Source: Lagopus muta | Lineage: Eukaryota; Chordata; Aves; Galliformes; Phasianidae | Assembly: GCF_023343835.1 (NCBI RefSeq) | Contig: NC_064439.1 | Coordinates: 37,394,508 to 37,458,507 of the forward strand | Direction: 5' to 3' | DNA length: 64,000 nt | Part shown: positions 24,101 through 35,900 of the stretch, piece by piece | Layout of the letters: the number at the start of each line of letters is the position of its first letter | How positions within the stretch are numbered: the stretch's first letter is position 1 | Translations under genes and position numbers: made by a program | The notes under the pieces: generated by a model | The model's input: only the letters and a program-made list of their open reading frames with translations | What the model was told of the DNA's origin: nothing | The model's database searches: none

Positions 24101-24636
24101 TGTGGCTTCCTTAGAAAGGAAAGTGTGTAGAAGCTCAGGAAGATTCCATCTGGTTGATGCTGACAAACTAAGCAGGGGAAATACTGTAGGAAGATGGAGA
24201 TTATAAAGAAGATATACTTGGAGATCAGGAATGTGAAGGCAAGGAACAAGGCTAAATATAGTGAGAAGGCAGTTTGCTATGGAGTTCAAGGCTTGGTTCT
24301 CCTGCTGCTTTCTTTTCTGGCTTGTCCACATGCTCTGAGCCATTGTACCTTCTGCCATCAGTGAAGGTTTGATCTGTAGTGTTGAACTAGATCAAAAAGC
24401 CCTCTTTACCTGTCCTGTTTTGAGGATGGCATTTGAGCATTTTTCTTTGGAAAAGGAAAGAAACTGCTGTGCCTGATCCATGGGGGAGAAAGTGCTCTAT
24501 GAGACAGTTTGAGAGTTGTTAGTTGTTTTGGCAACCAATATTAGACATGGCCCATAATTACTTCAGTTGCTTTAGAGGAGCGCAATTTGCTTTTAATTAC
24601 TGTGTTAGCAAATGTATCAGTAGGGAAACCAAAAGG

Positions 24637-24650
24637 AAAAAAAAAAAAAA
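24637..24650. repeat. Poly-A run (14 bases)
   Basis: An uninterrupted A-run on the plus strand, among the longest poly-A runs in the window and much shorter than the longest T-runs. Confidence 0.95.
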
Positions 24651-25449
24651 CTTGCTGAATTTCTTTCAGTCCTGTTCTTTTTGACTCTAGGAAGGCAAAA
24701 ATATTTGGACAAAAAGAAATTACTTTCTAATGAGTTCCCAACAGACAGGGATTGAGAGACTGAGGGGAAAATAGCTACTCTAGGTAGCAGAGAGCTGCCT
24801 TCTGGAATACTCCTACAAAGTGGAAATAATAGCCTCTTTCCATTGTAATTTTAAAATTGTACCTTGGTGCTGTTCTTGTGATGCTTTGTGATAGATGCCA
24901 AGACTGGAGACTGTTCTGCTCCAAGTGTGAGTCAGATAATAAAGCAATTTCTGAGCTGTAGCAGCATGGCACCTTTTCTTTTGTTTCCTCTGAGAGATAC
25001 TGTAATGCTGCATTATCAAGATTCACCCTTGCAGCGCAACATTTTATTTTTAAATCATCCTTTAAAATAATTTGTGATTCTTGAAGGGGATGTCTTATCT
25101 CCCATCATAAACAAGTCTCCTCAACAATCTGAAAAACGAAATGTTGCATACATTTTGTTACCTTGAATCTAACAAAGAGAAGAAATTCAGTGGATTTCCT
25201 GACCTCTTAATCTTCTCACTGAGAAACTGTTCTGAACACTAATGAACGTTAAATTGCTGTTGCCCTGTTGGTGTGTAGCACTTCAGTCAGCAGTCCTTCC
25301 AGAATCAATAGCGGCAGGCAATTGGCAGGCAATCTGCTGTGGTTTCTCCAGTGTTTACTCTTAAAGATAATACCTCCAATGCTTGAAAAATGAAACAGTT
25401 CATTTCAAAGGTGGCAGAGCTGGAAAAGCTCTTGGAGAAGCTTTTATAA

Positions 25450-25640
25450 CATGTGAAATGCGCAAAGCCATGTGAGTTGCATTTTAGCCTCCCTGCTGCC
25501 CGGCCGGGCACCGAGCTGCAGAGCGAGCGTGGCTCTGGATGGCAGCCGTGTCCCTGCGGCTTCCCCAGTGAGCAGAGCACAGAGGGCTGTGTAAGTGCAG
25601 CTGTCAATAGGAATCACCGAAGGAGGAAACGAGCTGGCTG
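25450..25640. promoter_or_regulatory. Small CpG-rich, GC-rich patch (candidate regulatory element)
   Basis: Around eleven CpGs fall within about 200 bases, while neighbouring kilobases are AT-rich and have few. The core holds the 12-base perfect palindrome GCCCGGCCGGGC (25498-25509) and GAGCGAGCGTGG. It is too small for a classical CpG island. It could be an enhancer, a minor promoter or an old GC-rich insertion. No open frame of interest runs through it. Confidence 0.3.
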
Positions 25641-26830
25641 AAGTGAAGGCAGGCAGCAAACGATGATAAAATCTGAAGACCTTGTTTTAAAGTGAAATGC
25701 TTCATGCAGCCTGCTGTACTGCAGTAAACAAGATGGCCTGGTTGTTCATGCACCTCTACATTTTCCTTAAAGGAGAGCATTAAACCAGCCAAAAAAAAGG
25801 CATTTCCAAACATATTTGCAGTGGGGCTGACTTAAGATTTCACACACTTACATAACTCTGGTATTTCCTAATTTCTTGATACATGGTTTTAAAGCCACAA
25901 CAGTCTCCACTCAACATCATTTTCGTGTATTTGTAGAACACATTTTCTGTCAGGGGCATATTTGTTAGACTAGCAGTTCCAGCTGAAATCTCTACTGCAT
26001 CACCCCTAAGGAATAGTTGCTTTTTTTTTTTTCCCCCTATCTGACAAGTTTCAGCCAAAATGCTTTGGCTGATTCTGAGTTCAGGGAAAGATGTGTCATT
26101 CTGTAATGTTAAAATTTGTGACAAGAAGCTCTAACACTTCACAGAATTTGGAACTGGAAATCAATGAGAACAGCATGGGTAGAGGAACTGGGAGGCAGTG
26201 GCAGGGGTGCAATGCTGTAGCTGGGGTAGAAGGCTTGATAGGTTTTGGTGCACTGGTGTATGTCACTTAACTCTATTTTTTCTTTTGTATAATTTTTTTC
26301 ACTACAGATTCCTCAGTCTTTCTATGTTGTCTACCTCCTTGCTCAAATTATGCAGATAAAGAGAGAAAGTGTGTGGGCAAAAGAAAAACGAGAGGCCAGG
26401 AGCCTGCGTGGCACTGGGGAAACCCAGAAAGGTGTGACCTTTATCTCTGTGCTTTCATTTTCCTGCTGGAAGAAAGGTGCAATCATCTTTCCTTGTAGAA
26501 GTGTTGTGAAGATGCATGTATTCAGACTTTGCAGAACTGTAGGAATAAATGATAAAATATTCAGTTTGGATTTGTGGTTTAAATAAGGCCCGCGAGCCAC
26601 TGATTGCATGCTGTAAGTAGAAAGAGGTCTTCACTGGGCAAGGCCAGCACCCAGTGGAAGACATAGGAAAGGAGCATGTACTTAAAAACCACATCCTAAT
26701 GCACAAATAAATAAAAAATAAAAATATAAAAAATAGCCTGCTTTAAGACTTCTTGTGCATCAATTGTTCTTGCATGTCTCAGTTTTACAGTGCCTGATTT
26801 TTCTTGTAGATATTTTATAATTTCCATACA

Positions 26831-26880
26831 TGGACTAGATGATCTTGGAGGTCTTTTCCAACATTGGTGATCTGGTGATG
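26831..26880 (+). mobile_element. CR1 LINE 3' terminal scrap
   Basis: Only about 50 bases remain: GACTAGATGATCTTGGAGG, TCTTTTCCAACATTGGTGAT and a short tail. The wording of the block matches the 3' end of the copy at 29891-30340, suggesting the same CR1 subfamily. Confidence 0.8.
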
Positions 26881-27900
26881 AACTATAAGGAAGACATCTG
26901 TAAGCACATGAATAGAGTGGAAAAAGATGAATAGGGCAGAAAAAGCCAAATATATTGGCTGACTCACATGCATCAGGTGAAAGAATATCTCAGGACTTTG
27001 GTTCTCCTTAACCATTTGAGCAATATCTGAAGAAAAAGATTTTGGGCAGAAGAACAAGTTCTTCACTACTTCTTAAAAATATTCAGTCTTTCCCTCAATT
27101 TCTTTTCCACCATCTGGTATTTCATTCACTTTTGCTTCTACTCTCAGGGACCCTGATTTATTTCTTTCAGTAGACAGGCACTGCTGAACATCTTCTCCCT
27201 TACCTTGCAGAGAAACTGTGCTCCTGCTAAGAGAGAGTTGGCAAGGCAATGCGGGAGATGAGTCCATTTAAAAATACATCAACAAAACCCAAGAAAGTAA
27301 GAAGGAAAGTAAAGGCAGACAACCACTAATTGAGTACAGATTGCAGTCTCTTATTTCAGTTTTGCTCCATATTCAAGCTGAGTGGTGTCTTTTCCTTGAT
27401 GTCTCTTCCTTTCAAATATCCCAAATATATTTGTCATTGCTGCAGGGGCAAGCCAACATCCTAGAGACTGTGAAGGTACAGTGAGCATAAAGATGGGAAA
27501 GATTTAGCTTTCTGTCTGAAATGGATAGAAGCTCTCAGCTGCAAGTGCCAGTGCAGATAAGATTGCAAGCTGTGTTTGTGTGCAAATAGGTGGCTCAAAA
27601 CTGGTCATGTACATTTGTATCTTATCTCCAAGATAGCCCTTCCCTCCTGCTTGCCAGGGACAGCAGCAATGACAGCTCTCCAGAGGTGTATCTTCAGCCA
27701 GCAATGTCTCAGGCTTCCCTGCAGTACAAAACCACCTGTGAGAGGACACAGGATCTGGACTTCCATCTGCATGTCTTCCTGGGACTGTACACGGGCACTG
27801 TTAGCTAGTGAGTCTGTTGCTCCTAAACTCTTGCTGCCCCACTGCCCATCTGAGTGCCTGGAGGGGGCTAGATGGGGATGCACAGTCCTCAGGTCTGCAG
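26881..27900. other. Non-coding stretch
   Basis: Nothing was recognised. Overlapping frames at 27504-27932 on both strands reflect a GC-richer patch just outside the CR1 copy that begins at 27901. Confidence 0.5.
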
Positions 27901-28630
27901 ATCATAGAGTCATAGACTTGTTTGAGTTTTAAGGGACCCTTAAAGGTCACCTATTCCAACTCCCTGTGAAGAACAGGAACACTTACAGCTGGATGAGGTT
28001 GCTCAGAGCCCTGTCCAGCCAGACCTTGAATATTTCCAGGGACGGGGCATCCACCACCTCCCTGGACAACATGTTCCAGTGCCTCACCAACCTTACTGTA
28101 AAAAACTTTTCTAAATCTCTGAAGTCTAAGTCTCCCCTATTTTAGTTTGAAACCATTCCTCCCTGTCCTGTCACATCAGACTTTGCTAAAGAGTCCCCTC
28201 TTCCTTGCAGCCCCCCTTTAGATACTGGAAGGCCACTATCAGATCACCTTGGAGCCTTCTCCAGGCTGAACAGCCCCAGCTCTCTCAGCCTGTCTACATA
28301 GGGGAGGTGTCCCATCTCTGGGATCATTTTTGTGGCCTTCCTCCAGATGTACTCCAATAGGTTCACGTATCTCCTCTAATGAGGACTCTACGTCTGGACA
28401 CAGTATTTCAGGTGAAATCTCACCGGCACGGAGTGGAGGGTCAGTATCACCTAACCTGACCTCTTGGCCACTCTTTTGATGCAGCCAGGGATATGGCTGC
28501 CTTTCTGTGCTGTGTGGGCACATTGCTGGCTCACATTCAGTTTGCCATCCACCAGTATCCCCAGGTCCTTTTCAGCAGGGCTGTGCTCAATCTTTTCATC
28601 CCCCAGCTTGTATTGTTAGTGGGGGATGCC
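27901..28630 (-). mobile_element. CR1 LINE, 0.73 kb, minus strand
   Basis: A minus-strand CR1 with an intact 3' order: ATCATAGAGTCATAGA tail, 3' UTR (GGTCACCTATTCCAACTCC), GGCATCCACCACCTCCCTGG, GCCTTCTCCAGGCTGAACAG, CTTTTGATGCAGCCAGG and CAGGTCCTTTTCAGCAGGG. It is truncated on its 5' side after CCCCCAGCTTGTATTG, before the RT catalytic region. The frame at 28523-28239 is CR1 ORF2 debris. Confidence 0.95.
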
Positions 28631-29612
28631 TTTGAATGAAGCTGACGGTGTCTGCCACTTACTCTCTGTTATTTGACACACTGAAGTTTTGCTAGGAGCT
28701 ATTAAAGAAATTGTTTATCTAAAGCCCATATCTTGAAGTTTGGCTTTTAAATTTTTATTTAGGTACCTCTTTAAATACCCTGATATGTTTAACTGGAGCA
28801 CATCTGGATAGCACTTCTCACAGTGGGGTGTAGTTTCTTGACAAAAAATGCTCTTGCTGTACTGATGGATTGTAATGGAGAATTAAATAACTAGACGATG
28901 GTTAGAGAGAAAACCCCTTTTCACTTATTGCTGGCAGAACAGAAATCATATTGTGTTTCAGTAGCAGAAAATTTCAAAGATCTTTTGGAGCTTCACCTTG
29001 CAAGCAATTAGAATGGTGAAAAAAACTAAATAACGCACTGACTTAAGGGCCTCAGGATCATATTCTCAAAAAATCCATTACTGCAGATATTGATTGCTCA
29101 TGGATAAGCATCTGGCAGAGAAATGAAAAATAATTTGCCTAAAACTGTGCTGTGAGAAGGGAACAATGAGAGGAGTGTCAAGATCTGGAAACCTGAGGGC
29201 CTTTTTATCTGCCTGGATGTATCCATTACCATTAAGTTGTTGTTTAGGTGATGGTAAGTGCAAGATGATTCTTGATTCTTTGATGATTCTTACACAGAAT
29301 AGGATATTCTCCTCTGGGTATATCTGTGGTCTCCAGCTCAAGACAAAAAAATTCTGGTGTTCTGGATAATTACACTACTTAAGAAGATGTAATGAAAAAA
29401 ATGATAAACCAATGAATAGCAAGAAACACACCTAAGTGTTCTAGCTAATGTTAACAGGCTGAAAACAGATTTTATACTCAAAATTTGAAAGAGAGATTAT
29501 TTTACATACCTGCCTCTGAAAGCAATTTTAGAGGAAAAACAGGATCATTAAGCATGAAAAATGTCACCTAAAGGCCTGTCATCTCTCTCTGAGGCCTGCT
29601 GTTATGCAAGAC
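28631..29612. other. Non-coding stretch between oppositely oriented CR1 copies
   Basis: Nothing was recognised in the roughly 1 kb separating the minus-strand CR1 at 27901-28630 from the plus-strand pair starting at 29613. Confidence 0.5.
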
Positions 29613-29889
29613 CATATAGGACAAGGGGAAATGGTTTTAAACTAAAGGAAGGGATATTTGATTAGATGTCAGAGGGAAGTTTTTTACTGAGAGAGTGGTG
29701 AGGCGCTGGAACAGGTTGCCCAGAGAGGTTGTGGATGCTTTATCCCTGAAGATGTTCAAGGCCAGGTTGGATGGGGCCCAAAGCATTCCCAAAGCAGTCT
29801 GATCTGGTGAGTATCAGCCCTGTCCGAAGTGTGGGGATTGGAACTGGATGATCTTTGAAGTCCAACCCAAGCCATTGTATGGTTCGATG
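29613..29889 (+). mobile_element. CR1 LINE 3' end, first of a head-to-tail pair
   Basis: This starts at the ATAGGACAAGGGGAAATGG block, continues with GAGTGGTGAGGCGCTGGAAC and GTTGCCCAGAGAGGTTGTGG, and ends with GGATCTTTGAAGTCC-type 3' UTR and an ATTGTATGGTTCGATG tail. The next CR1 copy begins at the following base or two. Confidence 0.93.
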
Positions 29890-29890
29890 T

Positions 29891-30340
29891 CCAGAGGAAG
29901 GCAACAGAGCTGGTGAAGGGTCTGGAGCACAAGCCTTATGAGGAGAGGCTGAGAGAGCTGGGATTGTTCAGTCTGGAAAAGAGGAGGCTCAGAGGAGAGC
30001 TTGTCGCCCTCTGTAACTGCCTGAAGGGAGATTGTAGTGAGATGGAGATCAGCCTCTTCTCTCATGTAGGTGATAGGACTGAAGGGAATGGCCTTATGTT
30101 GCATGAGGGGAGATTCAGGCTGAGCGTTAGGAAATTCTACTTCTCTGAAAGAGTGGTCAGGTGCTGGAATGGGCTGCCCGGGGAGGTGGTGGAGTCGCTG
30201 ACCCTGGAGGTGTTCAGGGAACGTTTAGGAGTTGTGTTGAGGGAGGTGGTTTAGTGAGAACTATTGGTGATAGGCAGATGGTTGGACAGGATGATCTTGA
30301 AGATCTTTTCCAACCTTGGTGATTGTATGATTCTATCATA
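29891..30340 (+). mobile_element. CR1 LINE 3' end with an intact C-terminal ORF2 frame
   Basis: A second CR1 copy abuts the tail of the first. Its 113-codon frame at 29913-30254 is the unbroken C-terminal part of CR1 ORF2: [20 protein letters not shown], then [20 protein letters not shown], then [15 protein letters not shown] normal stop is followed by a 3' UTR (GATGGTTGGACAGGATGATC) and a tail ending GATTGTATGATTCTATCAT. An undamaged frame suggests it is younger than most copies here, though it is too truncated to be active. Differences in the 3' UTR show it is a different subfamily from its left neighbour. Confidence 0.95.
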
Positions 30341-31769
30341 CTATTGATTTCCCATCTTCTTAGGTACACAAATGTATAAAGACTTCTGGATTTGTCATAT
30401 AAAAGACTTTGTTGGCCAGAACCACTTTTTTTGCCTACAGATTTTTATACACATAACATTGGTTTCCTATTATGCTTTTCTTGTAGCACTTATTAAACAG
30501 CTGGAATTTATGCTGTTCCTGAGGGCAGTCTGTTAAACTGAATCATTCCTTATGGGCTTTCACTGAGAACAATGCACCATGTTCAGGCTTATTGTCAATT
30601 TTGAATGAACATAAACTAAATCCAGTTTTGTGAATGTCTGCTTACAGAGTATAGACATATTACCTGTACAAGGCCCTTTGTCTTTTAAAAAATGAGATTA
30701 ATCTTCAGCTTAAAAGCATCACAAGTAACTGGTATACCCAGATGTACATACTTGCTCTGCTGGATGATTTAATATTTTTTTTTAATAGATCCATTTTATT
30801 TGTCCCTTTTATTGGCATGGTGAACAGAACTCCTTCTTGATGAGATAGTTATTCCCCTTGTGGTTTTGACTGAATTATTTAAAATTAACTTGCTTACTAC
30901 AGTAGCATTCCAATATTGTTTTATATTTATGTCTGCTACTCTTATTTTGTGTTGTACTATTCATGCCTGTAGTTGCATTCTCAGTTGACATAGTGACTTT
31001 CCTGGCTTAAGAATACAAGAAGATCAGTGTTTTTTAGCAGAAGTTTCTTTGTAGATTGAATGTCTCAAGCACTGATCTAAGGTGTCACTCATTAATTCTG
31101 AATGTGTGCTGCTGGTAAAGCATTTAAAGCTCCTCTGTACTGTAAGAACTGCTGAGTATTTTAGAAGCGCAAGAGGTAGAGGATTTCTAATCAAAGTCTG
31201 TTTTACTTCCCTAATTTTTGGTGGCAATGCTGATATGAATCTTGTGTTGCCGTTTGATGGGATATTTTTATACATGCAAGAAGGCACAAGGCTATTTCTT
31301 TGGCACTAGTTTCAATATTAACATAAAAAATGCCACAGCCTTTCTGTCTGATTCAAATGATTTCATTTAATCAAGAAAACGCTATGCTGTCCAGGCCTAT
31401 AATGGCCATGTAATTGCAGTGAATAGAAAAGACAATTTCAAAAAATAGTTGGTTACCATAGTTTTTTCAGTAATCACTTGGAAAAGTGATAACATATGTT
31501 AAAGTATTGCCTCATTGCCAATTAATGGCATCATTAGGTTTTACTGGGAAGGCCCCGTGCTGGTTTTGTTTCTTATGCTCTGTGACCTTGGATATGGCTA
31601 TGATTTTGAAAGTGATCTCTACATTTGTGTCTTAATTTTCATAGTTCAGTTTCACATGTGTGGGTTTTGGGTCTGAAAGGTGCAAAGTATTCAACATGCA
31701 TGAGACATTGGGTAGTGCCTCTGTAAATTAACCTTTTAATGCTGGGCATGGCAAATTTTCTTTGTTTTT

Positions 31770-31795
31770 AATTTTACCACCAAATTTTACCACCA
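31770..31795. repeat. 13-base tandem duplication
   Basis: AATTTTACCACCA occurs twice back to back without a mismatch, so the duplication is probably recent or a replication-slippage event. Confidence 0.9.
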
Positions 31796-32639
31796 AAAAT
31801 GCATTTTTAATTGACTTAAATCTGTTGATGTCCTTGGCCATTTATTTTTAGCAGAGCAGATAGAGATTTGCACAGTTGCTTGGGCTATGAGGGTCTACTC
31901 TTCTGTCTAAGGAAGTGTGAACCTCAAACTCCAGGCGCAGTGGCTTGGCCATTGCAGGGGGAGGAACAGAGGCATGAAGAAAAGTGCTGATGAATGCCAG
32001 CAGCATCAGATTCAGTGCTGTTGTGCCTGTGGGACTCAGACTAGAAAACCCTGCAAAAACAGACATTCCCCAAAGCTCAGGATGGAAAAACGTTGTATTT
32101 TGTCTTGTTGTACATATCTTATGTCAGTTCTTAGTGCTGCTTTTATCTGATGGATTGTGGCAATGGCTTATAGAAAGCCCACTAAGTAGCTGTTATGTAT
32201 TTTTAGAATCATTTAAAATGTTTCCTTCATACAAAGAAAAATCCTCTTTCTTTTTTTAGGCTTTCATTTTGCACTCTAAATGTGTAACAGAAGTTAAATA
32301 GGAAATGTGAGTCATTTTGTAAACAAGTAAATCACAGGCAGCTCCATTTGCCTTTTTCTGCATTGTGTTCACATCAAATTTGCATTGTGTCTTGTATCAA
32401 TTCACTCATAGTTTACGCTGATAGACTGTCATTCTAGCAATAATTAAAGAAGAGCAGAGAAGTAAGTTTGTGCCTTTGTGCTTTTAAACTAACTTTTATT
32501 TTCTGATTTATTTCTCAGCCTTAAACTCACATACTTGCTATTGTGGGCTTTTTTTTTTTCTTCTTCCACATGAAATGCTTTTTGAAACTCACAAGCTCAT
32601 AAAAAAATAATAGGTAGTGATAGCTGCCTTTCATTCTTT

Positions 32640-32960
32640 ATTTTATAAGCCATTTTTAAATGAATGTAATATTTGAATTGCAAACTCAGCTCTTGCCTTC
32701 ATCCACGGAACAATGACAGTGGCAGACAGAGAACAATGATAATATTTCATCAAAGTGCTTTAACTCCAGCCCTTTCGGCTTATCTCCCAGATAACAAGGT
32801 AGGACAGTCGCTGTTATTAATTAGACAATATTTACAAAACCGAATGAAGATAAAAGGCTTTGGAGAACTGTGCAGTGCTATGGATTATTAAAACTATGCA
32901 AAGCAAAAGGTTGTCTTTGCTGTATGCATTTGGTAGCAGCAGAAATCCCTGGTTCCTCTA
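32640..32960. promoter_or_regulatory. Possible conserved non-coding enhancer block
   Basis: Binding-site-like words are dense here. There are two SOX-type ACAATG sites (32710-32715 and 32733-32738), an AGATAACAAGG GATA-type site near 32789-32799, and homeodomain-type TTAATTAGACAA near 32817-32828. The block carries little simple repeat and no transposon sequence. This is inference from motif density only, and conservation cannot be seen from one sequence. Confidence 0.2.
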
Positions 32961-35900
32961 AAGCACAAACAGAAACACCTGGAGCAAGCCTGTAAGTTCC
33001 TCTTGCTCACAGAGAATCAACATAATGAGCAATTTTTACTTCCTGGAAAAAGATTTTAAATTTATCTTGATCCTAAAAACATGTATGAGAAGAGACATTC
33101 ATAAATATGTCAAGAAAGCTGGAAAGCCATGCATTTCACCCTACCACTGCCTAGCTTCTGCAGATATAGAGAATAGGAATATTCTGTAGGAATAGAGAAT
33201 GCTGAGCCTGGGAGGTGGTAAGCATCTTGCTCCTTTTCTCCTAAGAACAAGAACAATAAATAATAGAAAGTAATTTCTAAAAATCTGTCAATCTGAAATG
33301 TCAAGAAGTTGGCAAGAACCTAAAAAAGTTTCTTTTAGAATATTAAACTCTAGAAATGTTATTTAATATCAACCCATTTGTTTTACCCAGTTTATTTAGT
33401 GGGAGATGTGCCTGTGCAGACCTTATGCTCTCAACTGGGGAGAGGGGATCACCAAGCACAAATTCTCTTTTTCCGCTCTAAATATATAGTTAATACTGTT
33501 TCATGTTCCTTTTATTTTTTTACTTCATATTTTCCTTAAATAAAGACAAAATAGTTCTTGTTGAAAAAAATAAAAAAGTGAATGCTTTGATTTAAAAAGT
33601 GCTAAGCAAAAATGTGTGGCTGAAAATCGCTAATGCTTTTGTCATCCATAACTAAGTTCAGAATGATTATTTTCTGATTTTCTTTCCTAATCCTCAAAAC
33701 AGTATATTTCTACATTAAAAAAACATATATGAAAAACCACCCAAATCAATTTTCACATTACATCATTTTTAATACTTTTAACCACATTTATTATGAAAAT
33801 GTGTAACACAAGATATAACTTAGGTCTGAAGAGCTGGGTGCTGTCACAGAACATCCTTGCCTATCCAGTGGGAGGTGAGTAATGTGTTTCAGGTGGGCTG
33901 CTCTATCATGACCTGTGATGTTCTTTGATGGTCAAACCCGTGTGGCTACAGGCTGTAGGCTGTGGAAAGGGGCTTCATAGATCTGGCTACTGCTGTGGTA
34001 TGTCTTGTGGTGCTCACGTTACACTTCCCTGTTCAAGATCATTTGCTTCAGACATTTGTTTTCCTTCTGCCCACAAAGATTTTGCATGGAAAGCGTTGCA
34101 TGTAGCAAGTCTGCCAGCAGAAATATCTCTGATGCCAAAGCAAGATGTTGCTTAGCCTGTGTGATGCTGGGCAGGGAAATTAAAGGGTAACAGATTAATT
34201 TGTCTCACTCAGAACTTCAGTGTGCTTCAAGACACGAAGTAAAGGACAAATTCTGAAGGTTACTGAACATGCTTGGTGCCCACTGAAGTCAGTGGGAACT
34301 GCAGCTGCTTTGGACACTCTAAGAGCTGACCTGAATGAAGTACAAATGTCAAGCATATCAGCTGAAAGTCTTGAGGCCCTAACAGCGTTACACAAAGTCT
34401 AATTGTGTTTATCAGCAGAGTGATGCTACATCTCTTTTGCTGTTGATTTAGGAAATCCAACTTTTCATTGACTCAACAACAGCTTCGAATGCCCCAAGCA
34501 CTTAAATAAATCTAATCACAGGAAATCCTTCCTCTCCATCATTTCACTTTCATTAATCCTCCTTAAAGTACCATCTCATCAGCAGAGTCTAAGGCAAGCG
34601 TATCTTGCTTCTTGCCGTTAGCAGGGAGCAAATTACACACAGGGGAATGAGACATCCTTTCCATACTGTCTCTTTTGTGTGTACTTTATCTTCCTCACTG
34701 CAAGACGCTAACACTGATGAGCCCTGTGGGTCCTAAGGATTCGAACACAATGGCAGAATATGAAGATTAAGTCCAGAAAAAAAAAAAAATTGGATTTCAC
34801 TTCCTTCAACACTGAAAAGAGCTGATTTTTCCACTAAAGAAAATTTTCCATTAGAGTGTTTTCCATTAAAAATTGCTTCCTGTGGAAAACTGGGTTTCTT
34901 ATTAAAAGAACATTTTCACAGCAGGACTTTATTCTTTCAGGAAAATAATATGCTTTTCATTAAAATCCCGAAGCGCTGATGTTTAAAAACTGGGTAAAAA
35001 CTCAAGGTTTAACTTCTTCTATCTTTTAGTGCAAAAATAACAGCTTTAACAGGAATTCTCTCCTCTGCTATTTTCCATACAAGCATGTCAGGGACCTAAA
35101 GGCATCCACGGGCTATGACTACCCTGAATAGTCTCAGCTGAAATCCACAGACCAGGGCTCCATTTAAGCTGAGACCTGGCACTTGGCCTTAGCCTGAGCT
35201 CCATCAGAAGTTTACTTGTGCTCACTTTTGTCTGCTTCTCTTCTGGATTACTAAGTGGTTTTCCTAGGTCACCTCCAAAGCAGTCCTTTGATTCCAGTCC
35301 TTTTTCTGGCTGTGTGTCTAGGCTGGACCTTATGCCTGCACTGGAGCCCTGTTTCCTGCTTCTAACTGGAGTCTTTCATCGCTTTGCTTCATCTGGAGTT
35401 GTCATTGTGAACCTGTTGGCATCCTGGTACTGTTCAGATCCTATGAAAGGGCATTCTGATGGTGCAATCCCTGTTGTGTTCATTCCTGCTCTTGAAAAGT
35501 CACAATCCTGTTATTTCCCACAGTTGGAAAGGCACAGCTTTTCACTTGGACATCAGAGAATAACAACTCTTTTCTTCCATTGGTTAAAATCACATAGTTT
35601 TAGTATAAGAGATGTCCCAGAGGATAACATGAGTGTTTCATGAACAGGAGTCTGCTCACTAATACACAATGTATTCAGTAGCTGCAAGGAGGAAACGTGC
35701 TCCTTCTTCCTCCAGTTTCAAATAACCACAATTTGCTAAAGCTGCAACATATACAAACCTGCTTACATCTATATTTCAGCACAGAACAATGTGTCTGTAC
35801 AAGTTATATATTCAGATGTCACTGTTCTTTACAGTGCTAGCTTTTACATGCATTTTTAGTTGAAGCTGCAAAAAATACCATAGAGTTAAAGATGCAAGAT

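Larger units (their letters stand above)
20188..26830. other. Non-coding stretch, 6.6 kb
   Basis: No interspersed repeat or coding gene was recognised. Notable local items are listed separately: a perfect short hairpin at 21089-21114, a 14-base A-run at 24637-24650, and a CpG-rich patch at 25450-25640. An A/T-rich run lies at about 26702-26738. The longest frames (minus 23954-24358, 134 codons; minus 22429-22806, 125 codons) show no domain. Confidence 0.5.

Noticed and set aside
29913..30254. An intact 113-codon frame that might be a domesticated protein
   Set aside because: It is a normal CR1 ORF2 C-terminus followed by a CR1 3' UTR and tail. Nothing indicates selection, only that the copy is fairly young.
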